A stretch of DNA of 64,000 nt from the NCBI RefSeq assembly GCF_013393345.1, contig NZ_QJRF01000028.1, positions 1 to 64,000 on the forward strand. Direction: 5' to 3'. How positions within the stretch are numbered: the first letter of the stretch is position 1; every line of letters begins with the position of its first letter. The notes beneath the pieces were generated by a model. It ran no database searches. It was not told the DNA's origin and saw only the letters and a list, made by a program, of their open reading frames with translations. Origin of the DNA: Pseudomonas taiwanensis. Lineage in GTDB: Bacteria; Pseudomonadota; Gammaproteobacteria; Pseudomonadales; Pseudomonadaceae. This document shows, piece after piece, positions 18,252 to 27,187 of the stretch. The translations under genes and the position numbers were made by a program.

Positions 18252-18428
18252 CCGGGGGAGAGGGTAAAAAGGCAGCACCCAGTTTCAACAAGCCCACCCA
18301 CAAACCGGGTGTGCACAGGCCAGGGCAATCCACCGCCCCGTCCTTGATCCAACGCTTTCGCGTGCATCCATCCACGCACCCAAACACCCAGGCCGGCACA
18401 GACCGGTCCGCAGACCAGGAGAGGAACA

Positions 18429-19676
18429 ATGCTCAGCTGGGACGAATTCGACAAAGAAGACCCCACCGAAGCCAAGGCAGCCACCGCCGTTGCCCAGGCC
18501 GCAGCCAAGACCATCGACAAGCTCGACGACGAAGCCGCCGGCTCCGTTGAAGACGCCCGCGCCGTATCGGCCAACGACTCCGACGCCGTCGCCCGCGCCA
18601 AGAAGGCCCTGGACGCCCTCGACATCCAGGAAGGCCTGGACGACCTCGAAGGCTCCGCCGCGCGCGTGCAGGTTGGCGACAAGCAGATGATCAACGCCCG
18701 CGCCGACCTCAACCAGCTCGTACCCTTCAAGTACGACTGGGCCTGGCAGAAGTATCTGGATGGTTGCGCCAACCACTGGATGCCGCAGGAAGTGAACATG
18801 AACGCCGACATTGCTCTGTGGAAGAGCAAGGACGGTCTGTCCGAAGACGAGCGCCGCATCGTGATGCGCAACCTCGGCTTCTTCTCCACCGCCGACTCCC
18901 TGGTTGCCAACAACCTGGTGCTGGCCGTGTACCGCCTGATCACCAACCCCGAGTGCCGCCAGTACATCCTGCGCCAGGCCTTCGAAGAGGCGATCCACAC
19001 CCACGCCTACCAGTACTGCATCGAGTCGCTGGGCATGGATGAAGGCGAGATCTTCAACATGTACCACGAGATCCCGAGCGTCGCGAAAAAAGCGTCCTGG
19101 GGCCTCAAGTACACCCGCTCGATCTCCGACCCCGAGTTCAAGACCGGCACCCCGGAGACCGACCGCCAGTTCCTGCGCAACCTGATCGCCTACTACTGCG
19201 TTCTGGAAGGCATCTTCTTCTACTGCGGCTTCACCCAGATCCTCTCCATGGGCCGCCGCAACAAGATGACCGGCACTGCCGAGCAGTTCCAGTACATCCT
19301 GCGTGACGAGTCCATGCACCTGAACTTCGGCATCGACGTGATCAACCAGATCAAGATCGAGAACCCGCACCTGTGGGATGCCCAGATGAAGGACGAAGCC
19401 ACCCAGATGATCCTGCAGGGCACCCAGCTGGAAATCGAATACGCTCGCGACACCATGCCGCGCGGCGTACTGGGCATGAACGCCGCGATGATGGAGGACT
19501 ACCTCAAATTCATCGCCAACCGCCGCCTGACCCAGATCGGCCTGAAAGAGGAATACCCGGGCACCAGCAACCCGTTCCCGTGGATGTCCGAAATCATGGA
19601 CCTGAAAAAAGAGAAGAACTTCTTCGAAACTCGCGTTATTGAATACCAGACCGGCGGCGCGCTGAGCTGGGATTGA
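18429..19676 (+). CDS. nrdB: Class Ia ribonucleotide reductase, small subunit NrdB
   Basis: A 415-residue di-iron protein that holds the tyrosyl radical for NrdA. The metal-ligand helices are visible in the [12 protein letters not shown] region and the [11 protein letters not shown] motif, which carries the expected radical Tyr, and again in [14 protein letters not shown] and [10 protein letters not shown]. The N-terminal 85 residues are an acidic, alanine-rich extension before the core. AGGAGAGG precedes the ATG. A strong terminator follows 75 bp after the stop. Confidence 0.96.
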   Translation: MLSWDEFDKEDPTEAKAATAVAQAAAKTIDKLDDEAAGSVEDARAVSANDSDAVARAKKALDALDIQEGLDDLEGSAARVQVGDKQMINARADLNQLVPFKYDWAWQKYLDGCANHWMPQEVNMNADIALWKSKDGLSEDERRIVMRNLGFFSTADSLVANNLVLAVYRLITNPECRQYILRQAFEEAIHTHAYQYCIESLGMDEGEIFNMYHEIPSVAKKASWGLKYTRSISDPEFKTGTPETDRQFLRNLIAYYCVLEGIFFYCGFTQILSMGRRNKMTGTAEQFQYILRDESMHLNFGIDVINQIKIENPHLWDAQMKDEATQMILQGTQLEIEYARDTMPRGVLGMNAAMMEDYLKFIANRRLTQIGLKEEYPGTSNPFPWMSEIMDLKKEKNFFETRVIEYQTGGALSWD

Positions 19677-19749
19677 ATCCGGGTCAAGACATTAGGAAAA
19701 CATAAACGCTTTGCCTGAAATGGAAGTTCGGGGTAGCGATAGAAAGACA

Positions 19750-19776
19750 AAAGCCCCGCCTAGTGCGGGGTTTTTT
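19750..19776 (+). terminator. Rho-independent terminator of nrdB
   Basis: CCCCGC/GCGGGG with a 5-base loop is followed by six T residues and preceded by four A residues. It ends only 17 bp before the start of the nucleotidase gene. Confidence 0.9.
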
Positions 19777-19792
19777 ATTGGAATATCAACAC

Positions 19793-20725
19793 ATGCCATA
19801 TGATCTGGAGAAGCGACTTGTTATTGGACTCGCCTCAAGCGCACTGTTCAACCTAGAGGAGTCTGATGAAGTATTCAGAACAAAGGGAGAAGAAGCATAT
19901 AGAAAATACCAAAGAGAGAATCAAAATGTTCCACTACCACACGGCGTTGCCTTTTCCTTCATTAGAAGACTCCTATCCCTCAATCAGCTAAATCCATCCG
20001 ACCCTCCGGTGGAAGTCATACTACTTTCTCGAAACGACCCCGACACTGGGCTCAGAGTGATGAAATCAATTCAGCACAATAGCCTTCCCATGACCAGAGC
20101 AGTCTTTCTCCAAGGAAGATCGCCGCAAGCATATATTCCAGCTCTAAAGATCAGTTTGTTCTTGTCCGCTAACGAACTAGATGTCAGGCAGGCGATGCTT
20201 GCTGGCTACCCTGCAGGTCAGGTACTCAAGACCTCCGCGTACGATGACCCCCTTGACTCAGAGCTCAGAATAGCCTTCGACTTTGATGGAGTATTAGCAG
20301 ACGACGAGGCGGAGGCGATATATCAAGAAACTAGGAACCTCACAGACTTCCACGAGCACGAAATAAACTTAGTGGATACGCCGCACAACCCAGGCCCTCT
20401 TGCAGAGTTCTTAAAGAAAATTTCAAAAATACAAAAATTGGAGCAGGACAAGAAAAATTCAGAATCATCGTACCAACCAATTCTCAATATCAGCATCGTG
20501 ACAGCGAGAAATGCCCCCTCCCACGAAAGAGTTATCAATACAATGCGCAATTGGGACATAACGGTAAATGAAGCGTTTTTTCTTGGTGGTGTAGAAAAGA
20601 AGTCAGTCTTGGAAGTCCTAAACCCTCACATTTTCTTCGACGATCAGAGGCTACACCTAGACCCCGCAGCATCTACCTTACCGTCGGTGCATATTCCTTT
20701 TGGCGTGACGAACCTCAGACAATAA
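19793..20725 (+). CDS. Cytosolic 5'-nucleotidase family protein (PF06189-like)
   Basis: A 310-residue protein with the family pattern LVIGLASSALFNLEE, GVAFSFIRRLLSLN, VEVILLSRNDPDTGLR and LFLSANELDVRQA, then a HAD-type phosphatase core: AFDFDGVLADDE with Asp163 and Asp165, VTAR, and FFDD. I infer hydrolysis of (deoxy)nucleoside monophosphates. The ATG at 19793 is chosen; an upstream reading would start inside the nrdB terminator. No good ribosome site or promoter is obvious. The gene is clearly AT-richer than its neighbours with many A/T-ending codons, which points to recent transfer. It starts 116 bp behind nrdB. Confidence 0.8.
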   Translation: MPYDLEKRLVIGLASSALFNLEESDEVFRTKGEEAYRKYQRENQNVPLPHGVAFSFIRRLLSLNQLNPSDPPVEVILLSRNDPDTGLRVMKSIQHNSLPMTRAVFLQGRSPQAYIPALKISLFLSANELDVRQAMLAGYPAGQVLKTSAYDDPLDSELRIAFDFDGVLADDEAEAIYQETRNLTDFHEHEINLVDTPHNPGPLAEFLKKISKIQKLEQDKKNSESSYQPILNISIVTARNAPSHERVINTMRNWDITVNEAFFLGGVEKKSVLEVLNPHIFFDDQRLHLDPAASTLPSVHIPFGVTNLRQ

Positions 20726-20764
20726 CGCACGCGGCTGCTTAGTTGCTTCCCATGCCCAGGCTTG

Positions 20765-20800
20765 TGTAGGGTGGATGACGCTCTTTTCATCCACCACCCT
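20765..20800. repeat. Left REP flanking the RAYT gene
   Basis: GTAGGGTGGATGACGCTC is followed by TTTCATCCACC and can fold into a hairpin. It is the near-exact inverted copy of the element at 21388-21419 on the other side of the transposase gene. Confidence 0.85.
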
Positions 20801-20834
20801 TCAAGGCACAAGACCCAAAGACTCAGGAGGAGTC

Positions 20835-21368
20835 ATGTCCAACTACCGCCGTGCACGGATGCCGGGCGGCACGTACTTCTTTACCGTCAACCTGCGCGAC
20901 CGCCGCGACAATCTACTGGTACGTGAAATAGACCTGCTGCGCACCGTGGTCCGCTCGGTCAAACAACGTCACCCGTTCCATATCGATGCCTGGGTTGTGC
21001 TGCCCGAACATATGCACTGCCTCTGGACGCTGCCTCCCGGAGACATGGCATTTGCGAATCGTTGGAAGGCAATCAAATTCGCTTTCTCGAAACGCTTGTC
21101 GAATGCCGAATCACGCACCTCTCCCCAACACGCCCGTGGTGAACGGGGAATCTGGCAGCGCCGCTATTGGGAACACCTGATTCGTGACGATTTCGATTAC
21201 CAGCGGCACTTCGATTACATCCACTTCAATCCGGTCAAACATGGTCATGTGCAATGCGTGCGGGATTGGCCGTATTCGAGTTTTCACCGAGCGGTGAGGG
21301 ATGGGATTTATCCGGCGGATTGGGCGGGGAATGCATTGGAGAACGAGGCAGGGAATTGGGGCGAGTGA
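20835..21368 (+). CDS. REP-associated tyrosine transposase (RAYT, Y1/HUH family)
   Basis: A 177-residue Y1-type HUH nuclease. The metal motif LPEHMHCLW and the late RRYWEHLIRDDFDYQRHFDYIHFNP segment with the candidate catalytic Tyr are typical of REP-associated transposases, which cut REP hairpins in single-stranded DNA. The ATG at 20835 has AGGAGGAG directly upstream. REP elements flank the gene as inverted copies (20765 and 21388), the usual arrangement for a domesticated RAYT. Related REPs lie elsewhere in the window. Confidence 0.92.
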   Translation: MSNYRRARMPGGTYFFTVNLRDRRDNLLVREIDLLRTVVRSVKQRHPFHIDAWVVLPEHMHCLWTLPPGDMAFANRWKAIKFAFSKRLSNAESRTSPQHARGERGIWQRRYWEHLIRDDFDYQRHFDYIHFNPVKHGHVQCVRDWPYSSFHRAVRDGIYPADWAGNALENEAGNWGE

Positions 21369-21387
21369 GTAGGGGATTGACTCTGCT

Positions 21388-21419
21388 TGGTGGATGAATA
21401 GAGCGTCATCCACCCTACG
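21388..21419. repeat. Right REP flanking the RAYT gene
   Basis: TGGTGGATGAATAGAGCGTC then ATCCACCCTAC is the inverted copy of the left REP, with about one mismatch over 30 bp. Confidence 0.85.
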
Positions 21420-21606
21420 TGACTTCATGCCTCCCAATCAGCCAAATCCCACGCTGCAACTGCATTGCCGCTTCCCTGCTCCGCCCATAGCCTCTGTCCC
21501 CGGCGCCTAAGAAACGCTTACTCACCTAGCGGCCAGACCGCTCCCGAAAGCTCAGCGGCTTTTTTGTGCCTGCGGCATACTCGCGCCCGCACAAAACCTC
21601 TGTTCT

Positions 21607-21681
21607 GCCGGGAGTGGGCTAATACAAAACCCGAAAGGGAAATACGTCCGGCCCTCTAGGTGGGGTTTCTTAACTCCCGGC
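21607..21681 (+). ncRNA. C4-type antisense RNA (phage antirepressor control)
   Basis: A closing stem GCCGGGAG (21607-21614) with CTCCCGGC (21674-21681) encloses an inner hairpin CCCGAAAGGG and two exposed segments, CCTCTAGGT (21653-21661) and TTTCTTAA (21666-21673). These segments are complementary, in antiparallel order, to TTAAGAAA (21691-21698) and ACCTAG..AGG (21709-21720) in the leader of the next gene, the latter covering its ribosome site. This is the architecture of the C4 antisense RNA of phages P1/P7, which represses the ant antirepressor gene. A T-rich hairpin at about 21530-21567 lies upstream. Confidence 0.8.
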
Positions 21682-21729
21682 GCCACAGCCTTAAGAAAGC
21701 TGATTGAGACCTAGCAGAGGTAAATGGAT

Positions 21730-22239
21730 ATGCCCGAGTTCCCCCAGTTTCACCCCGCCCCTCCCCCGCACGTCGAAGTCCTCCTGCCCGCCACCTTCAT
21801 CCGCCACAAGCGCCAGTTGCGTGCGGTGCTGCTGGATGAAGAGCCCTGGTTTTCCGCCAGCGATCTGGCCCGGCTGATCAACCACGCGCCGTTGCCCGAA
21901 CGGGTGTCGCGTAACCTGGATGAAGACCAGCTGCAACGCGTCTGGATGCGCAACAGCCATGGCGATTTCGAGCAGGAATTGCTGATCAGCGAGTCCGGCG
22001 TCTACGCCGTGTTGATCCTCTACTACCACCCGGAAAATCGCTGCATCCGGCAATGGCTGACTCGCGAGGTGATTCCTCGCCTGCGGGAAGAGGAACTCTT
22101 CGACGGCAGAGGCCCTTACCGGGAAGTGATCCAGTGGCAGGAGCGGGATATCGAAGTGCTGCACTGGCAGGGCAAGGCATGGCTGTATCTGGGCGATTGC
22201 CCGGACCTGCTCCAGCGCCCGCCGATTGTGATCGGCTGA
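21730..22239 (+). CDS. BRO-N domain (antirepressor-like) protein
   Basis: A 169-residue protein with the BRO-N fold of phage antirepressors: VLLDEEPWFSASDLARLINH, LISESGVYAVLILYY and RQWLTREVIPRLR. There is no C-terminal KilA or ANT domain; the last 40 residues are unassigned. The ATG at 21730 gives 9-base spacing from AGAGG; an in-frame ATG at 21724 gives only 3 and is the alternative. The leader pairs with the C4-like RNA, so translation is probably repressed in cis or trans. No other phage gene is adjacent, so this is a solitary module. Confidence 0.8.
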   Translation: MPEFPQFHPAPPPHVEVLLPATFIRHKRQLRAVLLDEEPWFSASDLARLINHAPLPERVSRNLDEDQLQRVWMRNSHGDFEQELLISESGVYAVLILYYHPENRCIRQWLTREVIPRLREEELFDGRGPYREVIQWQERDIEVLHWQGKAWLYLGDCPDLLQRPPIVIG

Positions 22240-22350
22240 TGTGAAGCGGTGCTCAGCAAGCGGAGCGATGCCCACCGCGACAAGATTGATGGGTTTCGCT
22301 CCGCTCTACCCATCCTACGAATCTGTAGAGCAACCTGCAGGCCACAAGGA

Positions 22351-22755
22351 TCAGAGTGTGATAGTGGCAGCCGGATAGAACAAGACATTGAGCACGAAGA
22401 GGATCATCCAAAAGCCTATCTCCAATGTTTCGGTGATCGGCTGGATGCGTTTTATTGCGCCATATACATGCACGACAAACATCAGCGTGAACACCAGAAA
22501 AAGAATATCGAAGGCATAGCTGTAACTGGTGCCCGTGGTAACAGAGCGCAACATGGTTATTTCAACGATGAGGATAAAGGCGCCAAGGCATCGGCCGAAA
22601 TAGATAGCCAGGTGCTGATGCTCCGGAATGGTCCAGCGCATGGCTCTTGCCCAGGCTAGCGGGGCAACGAATATCGGCAGGAAAAAAAACAGCGTGGTCA
22701 CGATCATCAGGGTGGTGATGTATTCCTTGCTGTATTGCGCGTAGTAACCAAGCAT
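22351..22755 (-). CDS. Hypothetical four-helix membrane protein
   Basis: A 134-residue protein with about four hydrophobic segments (near residues 14-34, 49-68, 77-97 and 110-130) and few charged residues. GGAG lies 8 bases before the ATG at 22755. The region is AT-richer than the surrounding core genes. I do not recognise the family. It sits leftward between the BRO gene and repeat DNA, with no operon partner. Confidence 0.6.
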   Translation of the reverse strand: MLGYYAQYSKEYITTLMIVTTLFFFLPIFVAPLAWARAMRWTIPEHQHLAIYFGRCLGAFILIVEITMLRSVTTGTSYSYAFDILFLVFTLMFVVHVYGAIKRIQPITETLEIGFWMILFVLNVLFYPAATITL

Positions 22756-22982
22756 CACAGAACTCCTTGTTCCGCAGCCACAGGAGGGCATTGCTGGATA
22801 GTTATTGTTATTTCCGATGGGTTTGCGGCGGCAAGAATTGTAATGGCAGGTCACTTGCGTCAAGCGCACGAAGTAAAACCGCTACCAAAGAACGCAATAG
22901 GAGCAATAAGGATTACTACACAAGTTCAACTTGCTGGCGACAGTCGAACGCTGAATGACCGGCAAGGCCGGTTTAGGAGATT

Positions 22983-23025
22983 GCCCTGCCTGGGGGATGA
23001 ATAAGCGTCATCCCCCAGGCAGGGC
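22983..23025. repeat. Perfect 18-bp hairpin related to the RAYT REP
   Basis: GCCCTGCCTGGGGGATGA pairs perfectly with TCATCCCCCAGGCAGGGC across a 7-base loop (ATAAGCG). The GGATGAATA..GCGTCATCC centre matches the REPs flanking the RAYT gene 2 kb away. Confidence 0.75.
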
Positions 23026-23029
23026 GAGA

Positions 23030-23083
23030 CTGCACCTGGGCGATTGCCCGAGCCTGCTCCAGCGTCCACTGATTCACCTGTAG
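23030..23083 (+). pseudogene. 3' remnant of a second BRO-type gene
   Basis: This segment encodes LHLGDCPSLLQRPLIHL and a stop, matching the C-terminus of the intact BRO protein (YLGDCPDLLQRPPIVIG at 22190-22239) at both protein and DNA level. The rest of the gene is missing; the fragment begins right at the edge of the 18-bp REP hairpin. Confidence 0.75.
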
Positions 23084-23156
23084 GTTGGTCCGAGCTAAGC
23101 GAGGCCCAACGGTGATGGCAAATCGTTGGGTTTCGTGCCTCTACCCAACCTACGTC
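23081..23156. repeat. GTAGGTTGG-type intergenic repeat
   Basis: GTAGGTTGGTCCGAGC and a terminal CTACCCAACCTACG enclose AACGGTGATGGCAAATCGTT. The same element occurs at 48357-48440 and 58154-58240. Confidence 0.7.
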
Positions 23157-23193
23157 AGCGCACGTGCCAGCGGCCCATGCGCAGTCCGTACCG

Positions 23194-24759
23194 TCAGGTA
23201 TTGAAGCGCGCAACCAGCGCGTGCAGGGAATGCGCGGTAGTTGCCAACTCGCTGCCCAACTGGGAGGAGCGCGAGGTGATGACAGCATTGTGCTCGGCAG
23301 CCTGGGAGATGGTGCCGATCTGCCGCGAGATATCCTCGGCCACCTGGCTCTGCTCCCCGGCTGCGCTGGCCATCTGCTCGGCCATCAGGTGAATGCGCTC
23401 GACCGCAGTGGTGATGCCATCCAGGGCGGCTTCCGTCTCGATTACCCGCTCTACCCCGCTACGCGCCTCACTGCTGCCCTGCCGTGCGACCGTCACGGCC
23501 TTACCGGCCACATTCTGCAAGTTAACGATAATGCGCTGGATGGCCTCGGTGGACTCCTGGGTCTTGGACGCCAGGGCGCGCACTTCATCGGCGACCACGG
23601 CGAAGCCACGTCCCTGCTCGCCGGCACGTGCGGCTTCGATGGCCGCATTCAAGGCCAGCAGGTTGGTCTGTTCGGCGATGGCGCGAATCATGTCCGCCGC
23701 CTGCTGGATCGACTCGGCTTCGGTGGCCAGCCCAGTTACCGATGTGCTGATCTGGTCCACGGTTTGTGCCAGTTTCTCTACCACTATTCGGCTCTGCTGC
23801 GCTTGTCGCGAGCCCTCCAGCGAAAGCTGGCTGACCTGTTGGGCTTCCTGGGCGGTCTGCTGCACATGGCTGGAGACCTGGGAGATCGAGGTGGCCATCT
23901 CGTGCATGGCAGTGGCCGCCATTTCCGCTTCGACCCGCTGCGCTTGCAGCGCCTGTTCGGCCTGTTGCACCAACTGGCCATTCTGCGAGGCCTGGCTGGC
24001 GGTCAAGTCAGCAAAATCGCCCAGCCGGCAAAGCGCGGAACGAATCCGCGCCCCCTCGCTGATCAACGCCAGCTGCAGGCTGGCCACAGCACCGGTGTCA
24101 TCGGTATAGGTGCGCGCCACCAAGTCACTGGCGAATGCCTTGGGCGCGGCCTGCGCCACCCGCGACAAGGCACGCTTCACGAAACCCAGGGTGGCCAGGG
24201 TTTGCGCGAAGGTAAGCAACAACACGCTGGCGATGCCGAACCCCGCATGCCCGTTGGCGTATAGGGTCACGCCCAGCAGCGCGCCGAGCACGGGCAGCAG
24301 CAGGAAGCGCGCAGCCACGCCCAGTCGCTCCCCCACGGAATTTGCCGCCCGCCCACCATTCAGTCGTGCATAGAGCAACTCCGCGCGGCGCACCTGACTG
24401 GCATCGGGTCGGGTTCTAACCGACTCGTAGCCCACCACCTGCCCCGCCTCGAGAATCGGCGTGACATAGGCGTTGACCCAATAGAAATCGCCATTGCTGC
24501 AGCGGTTCTTGACGATGCCCATCCAGCTTTTGCCAGCCTTGAGGTAGTCCCACATTTGCCTGAATACCTGTTCGGGCATGTCCGGGTGGCGTATCAGGTT
24601 GTGTGGGCTGCCGATCAGTTGCTCGCGGCTGAAGCCGCTGACAGCGCAGAACTCGTCATTGCAGTAGGTGATGATGCCACGGCAGTCGGTGGCCGAAGTC
24701 AGATGCTGGTGATCGGGAACGCTGCGCTCCCGTTGGGTGATCGGCATGTTCTGGCGCAT
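23194..24759 (-). CDS. aer: Aer-type PAS methyl-accepting chemotaxis protein
   Basis: A 521-residue energy-taxis receptor. Residues about 20-120 form a PAS domain ([42 protein letters not shown]) of the FAD-binding Aer kind. A hydrophobic segment follows near 150-195, then a cytoplasmic signalling domain with the hairpin tip [20 protein letters not shown]. The ATG at 24759 has AGGA 7 bases upstream. Aer receptors signal to CheA/CheW; no other chemotaxis genes lie here. The exact ligand is inferred from the family. Confidence 0.88.
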   Translation of the reverse strand: MRQNMPITQRERSVPDHQHLTSATDCRGIITYCNDEFCAVSGFSREQLIGSPHNLIRHPDMPEQVFRQMWDYLKAGKSWMGIVKNRCSNGDFYWVNAYVTPILEAGQVVGYESVRTRPDASQVRRAELLYARLNGGRAANSVGERLGVAARFLLLPVLGALLGVTLYANGHAGFGIASVLLLTFAQTLATLGFVKRALSRVAQAAPKAFASDLVARTYTDDTGAVASLQLALISEGARIRSALCRLGDFADLTASQASQNGQLVQQAEQALQAQRVEAEMAATAMHEMATSISQVSSHVQQTAQEAQQVSQLSLEGSRQAQQSRIVVEKLAQTVDQISTSVTGLATEAESIQQAADMIRAIAEQTNLLALNAAIEAARAGEQGRGFAVVADEVRALASKTQESTEAIQRIIVNLQNVAGKAVTVARQGSSEARSGVERVIETEAALDGITTAVERIHLMAEQMASAAGEQSQVAEDISRQIGTISQAAEHNAVITSRSSQLGSELATTAHSLHALVARFNT

Positions 24760-24993
24760 CTGTATTCCTGATTCGAGCAACGCTGCGGATTATGGGAACC
24801 AGGGAATCCCGGCCTCGACAGGCGCCAAGGGATACTGGTGTGCAGAGGCAAGGTGGCTGCGTGATGCAGCCCCGGCCTGGTGCTCGATCCTAGGAACGAC
24901 GGTTCGTCCCGACTTCGCTTTGGCTGTCAGGCACTTTTCATTTCGCGACAGGGGTTTGAGGGGAGGTTCGTCGGAGCGATTGAAACTGCTTGG

Positions 24994-25019
24994 ATGGCAG
25001 CCGCACCAGCGGCTGCCAT
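24994..25019. terminator. Hairpin between tenA and aer
   Basis: ATGGCAGCCGC/GCGGCTGCCAT is a perfect 11-bp stem with a 4-base loop just beyond the tenA stop. It lacks a T-run on the tenA strand, so termination is uncertain. The remaining 230 bp up to aer show no gene. Confidence 0.45.
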
Positions 25020-25027
25020 TTCTCTGA

Positions 25028-25693
25028 TCAGGCTTGCGCGCTTGCCAAGCCCATCTGCCAGAAGTCCGCTTCCAGGCGCGACGCCTTCGCGAATACGTCT
25101 ACCAGTTCCTCGAAACGACGCTCCGTCATGCTGCGCGCCGCCAGGTCATCGAGGTGTTTGCGTGCCGCTGCGGCTACGCCCTGATACGCCTCGCCTGCGT
25201 ACTCGCCAATCCACTCGCGATAGGGATGATCACCCAGCGCTGCAACGCCGTCGGGCGTGAGGTTGCGGCCGATCTCGGCATAGCCGATCACGCAGGGTGC
25301 CAGGGCCACGTGAAGTTCCAGCAGGTCTCCTGCAGCGCCGCAATCCAGCACGAAGCGGGTATAGGCCACGGTCGCCTGGTGCTCCGGTGCCGACTCGATG
25401 TCTTCCTGCGAAAGCCCCCACCGCGCGCACAACCGCACATGCAGGTCGGTCTCATCGAGGATCGCCGCCAGCCCCGCCTGCGCCGCCCGAATATCCGCCG
25501 GAGTGCGGCTCTTGTAGGCAGCCAGCGCCCAGGCCCGGGCGAACTGGATCAGGAACAGATAGTCCTGAACCAGATACGTCTGAAACGCAGCTTGCGGCAG
25601 CGCCCCGGCGGCCATCTGGCGCACGAATGCATGATCGACATAGCTGTTCCAGTCGGCAGGTGCGGCGGCCTTCAAACGGTCGAAGATATCCAT
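25028..25693 (-). CDS. tenA: TenA/thiaminase-II family protein
   Basis: A 221-residue all-helical protein of the TenA family, which hydrolyses aminopyrimidine breakdown products for thiamine salvage. The segments YLVQDYLFLIQFARAWALAAYKS, LAPCVIGYAEIG with the expected catalytic Cys, and RLEADFWQMGL with the late acid residue are present. Length is normal. It is a single gene with repeats upstream; no thiamine riboswitch was recognised in front of it. Confidence 0.88.
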   Translation of the reverse strand: MDIFDRLKAAAPADWNSYVDHAFVRQMAAGALPQAAFQTYLVQDYLFLIQFARAWALAAYKSRTPADIRAAQAGLAAILDETDLHVRLCARWGLSQEDIESAPEHQATVAYTRFVLDCGAAGDLLELHVALAPCVIGYAEIGRNLTPDGVAALGDHPYREWIGEYAGEAYQGVAAAARKHLDDLAARSMTERRFEELVDVFAKASRLEADFWQMGLASAQA

Positions 25694-25837
25694 TGCTCAA
25701 CTCTCGATTACATAAACGGCGTAAAGCTACTCGAGTTCGAGCGCCACGTTTACGTAATTGTGTGACAGCCCGCGACGGTTTCATGTTGGGTTTCGCTTCG
25801 CTCTAGCGGAACGCCGCCCACGCAAGCCTGATCACGC

Positions 25838-25990
25838 TCCACGTAGGATGGGTTGAGGTACGAAACCCATCGCGTCGAAGGTGAAAAGATTCGCGAATCT
25901 CTACCCAGCCCAGCCCAGGTAGCGATGTGGATTTCTCAATGAAATACTCCATCCAGCCTACGTTTCGACCATAGGCTGGGTGGAGCAAAG
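25838..25990. repeat. Compound GTAGGATGGGT repeat region
   Basis: CGTAGGATGGGTTGAGGTAC, CTACCCAGCC, CATCCAGCCTACG and ATAGGCTGGGTGGAGC follow one another in alternating orientation. This looks like nested or degenerate copies of the intergenic repeat. The 340 bp between tenA and the hydrolase hold no visible gene. Confidence 0.6.
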
Positions 25991-26040
25991 TGCTCAATCT
26001 GGCTAGCAGTGCCCAGACAGCGATTCATGGCCACGAGCGA

Positions 26041-26919
26041 TCAGTGCCGGATACCACCAAGCCATTCAGGTGCGGAGGTGAGGCTCTTGTGGATCAGTGG
26101 CCAGAGGGTCTCCGCAGCAGCGCGGGAAAACATCTTGAAGTGCCCAATCTCACTCATACCCGTGTCTTCAGGGGAGATGCTTTGCAACGATGAGTGGGAA
26201 GCGTGGCTGTAGTAGTCAACGACCTCGACGACGGTACTCAAGGGCGCCATCTGATCGTCGTTGAATGCCAGCGCGGCCAAGGTACCCTTGAACTTCCTGT
26301 ACCCCTCGCGATTCAGACTTGGATCATCCTGAACATACCCAGGCGCCCGCACCCATTGCCGCCACCGGTGAATTACCCTGCGTGGAATGTTCTCACCGGC
26401 TCCAATTTTCTTGGCAGGAAAGTAGCCACGCAATGGAACGAGCAACGGGATCAGGACATACACATACATTCCTAGCAGTGCCCTGATACGGAGCCCAAAG
26501 TTACCCATGTAACCGCTTTGCGCCGACACCAGCACAATGCGATCTACGACACCGATGGCAGGACATGCTCCCAGGGTCGCGCCACCGAAACTGTGCCCAA
26601 TGCAACAAAGAGATAGATCGGGATACTTCAGACGCAACCGGTACAGGATGGTGCTCAGATCCTGGCTGAACCAGGTTTCCACATCTATTCGATCCATCTC
26701 CGCCTCGGGTACCGCGTTGAGACCCAGACCACGATGGTCGAACGTCACGACGCAAGAACCTCGCTCAGCAAGCCAGCGTGCGAACGATTGATAGAAAACG
26801 GCGTTAATCCCAAGACCACCACAAATGACGACCACATTCCTCACGGGCTCATCAGCAGGGAGAAACTGGCGGACGAAAAAGTTGCCATTGCCATAGAGGT
26901 CAATTTTCTCGACTTTCAT
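26041..26919 (-). CDS. Alpha/beta hydrolase, COG4757-like
   Basis: A 292-residue protein with the alpha/beta-hydrolase fold: oxyanion region VVICGGLGINAVFY, DHRGLG, nucleophile elbow GHSFGG and a late His in EIGHFKMF. The ATG at 26919 follows GAGGAG; a longer frame to 27096 has no support. The gene is somewhat AT-richer than its neighbours and isolated, so it may be acquired. The substrate is unknown. Confidence 0.75.
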   Translation of the reverse strand: MKVEKIDLYGNGNFFVRQFLPADEPVRNVVVICGGLGINAVFYQSFARWLAERGSCVVTFDHRGLGLNAVPEAEMDRIDVETWFSQDLSTILYRLRLKYPDLSLCCIGHSFGGATLGACPAIGVVDRIVLVSAQSGYMGNFGLRIRALLGMYVYVLIPLLVPLRGYFPAKKIGAGENIPRRVIHRWRQWVRAPGYVQDDPSLNREGYRKFKGTLAALAFNDDQMAPLSTVVEVVDYYSHASHSSLQSISPEDTGMSEIGHFKMFSRAAAETLWPLIHKSLTSAPEWLGGIRH

Positions 26920-27187
26920 CAGGCAGGCTCCTCTTTGTGGGCGAACATTCGAGAAGACCGCACAGATTTTGTGCCTTGCAGCACGGGCCGAAATCGTTTC
27001 AGAGGTTTCTCTCGACGATTCATCGCTCTGGCTCCATTCCAAGAGCGAATGAATATGAGCACCCGAAATAGGCCGAACAAGAACCAGAAATCTCACCTTA
27101 CTTCATGAATTTTCTGACCTATTATCCAGAAAGAATGAATAGGAATTCCAACCGGTAGCTCCGTGATAGCAAGACCCAACCTGCCCC

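Noticed and set aside
15110-19000. A 1296-codon open frame antisense to nrdA and nrdB
   Set aside because: It is the mirror of strong GC-biased codon use in two unmistakable RNR genes and matches no family; no start signals.
21370-23193. Integrated prophage around the BRO gene
   Set aside because: No integrase, structural, lysis or replication genes and no att repeats were seen; only the regulatory module and a remnant exist.
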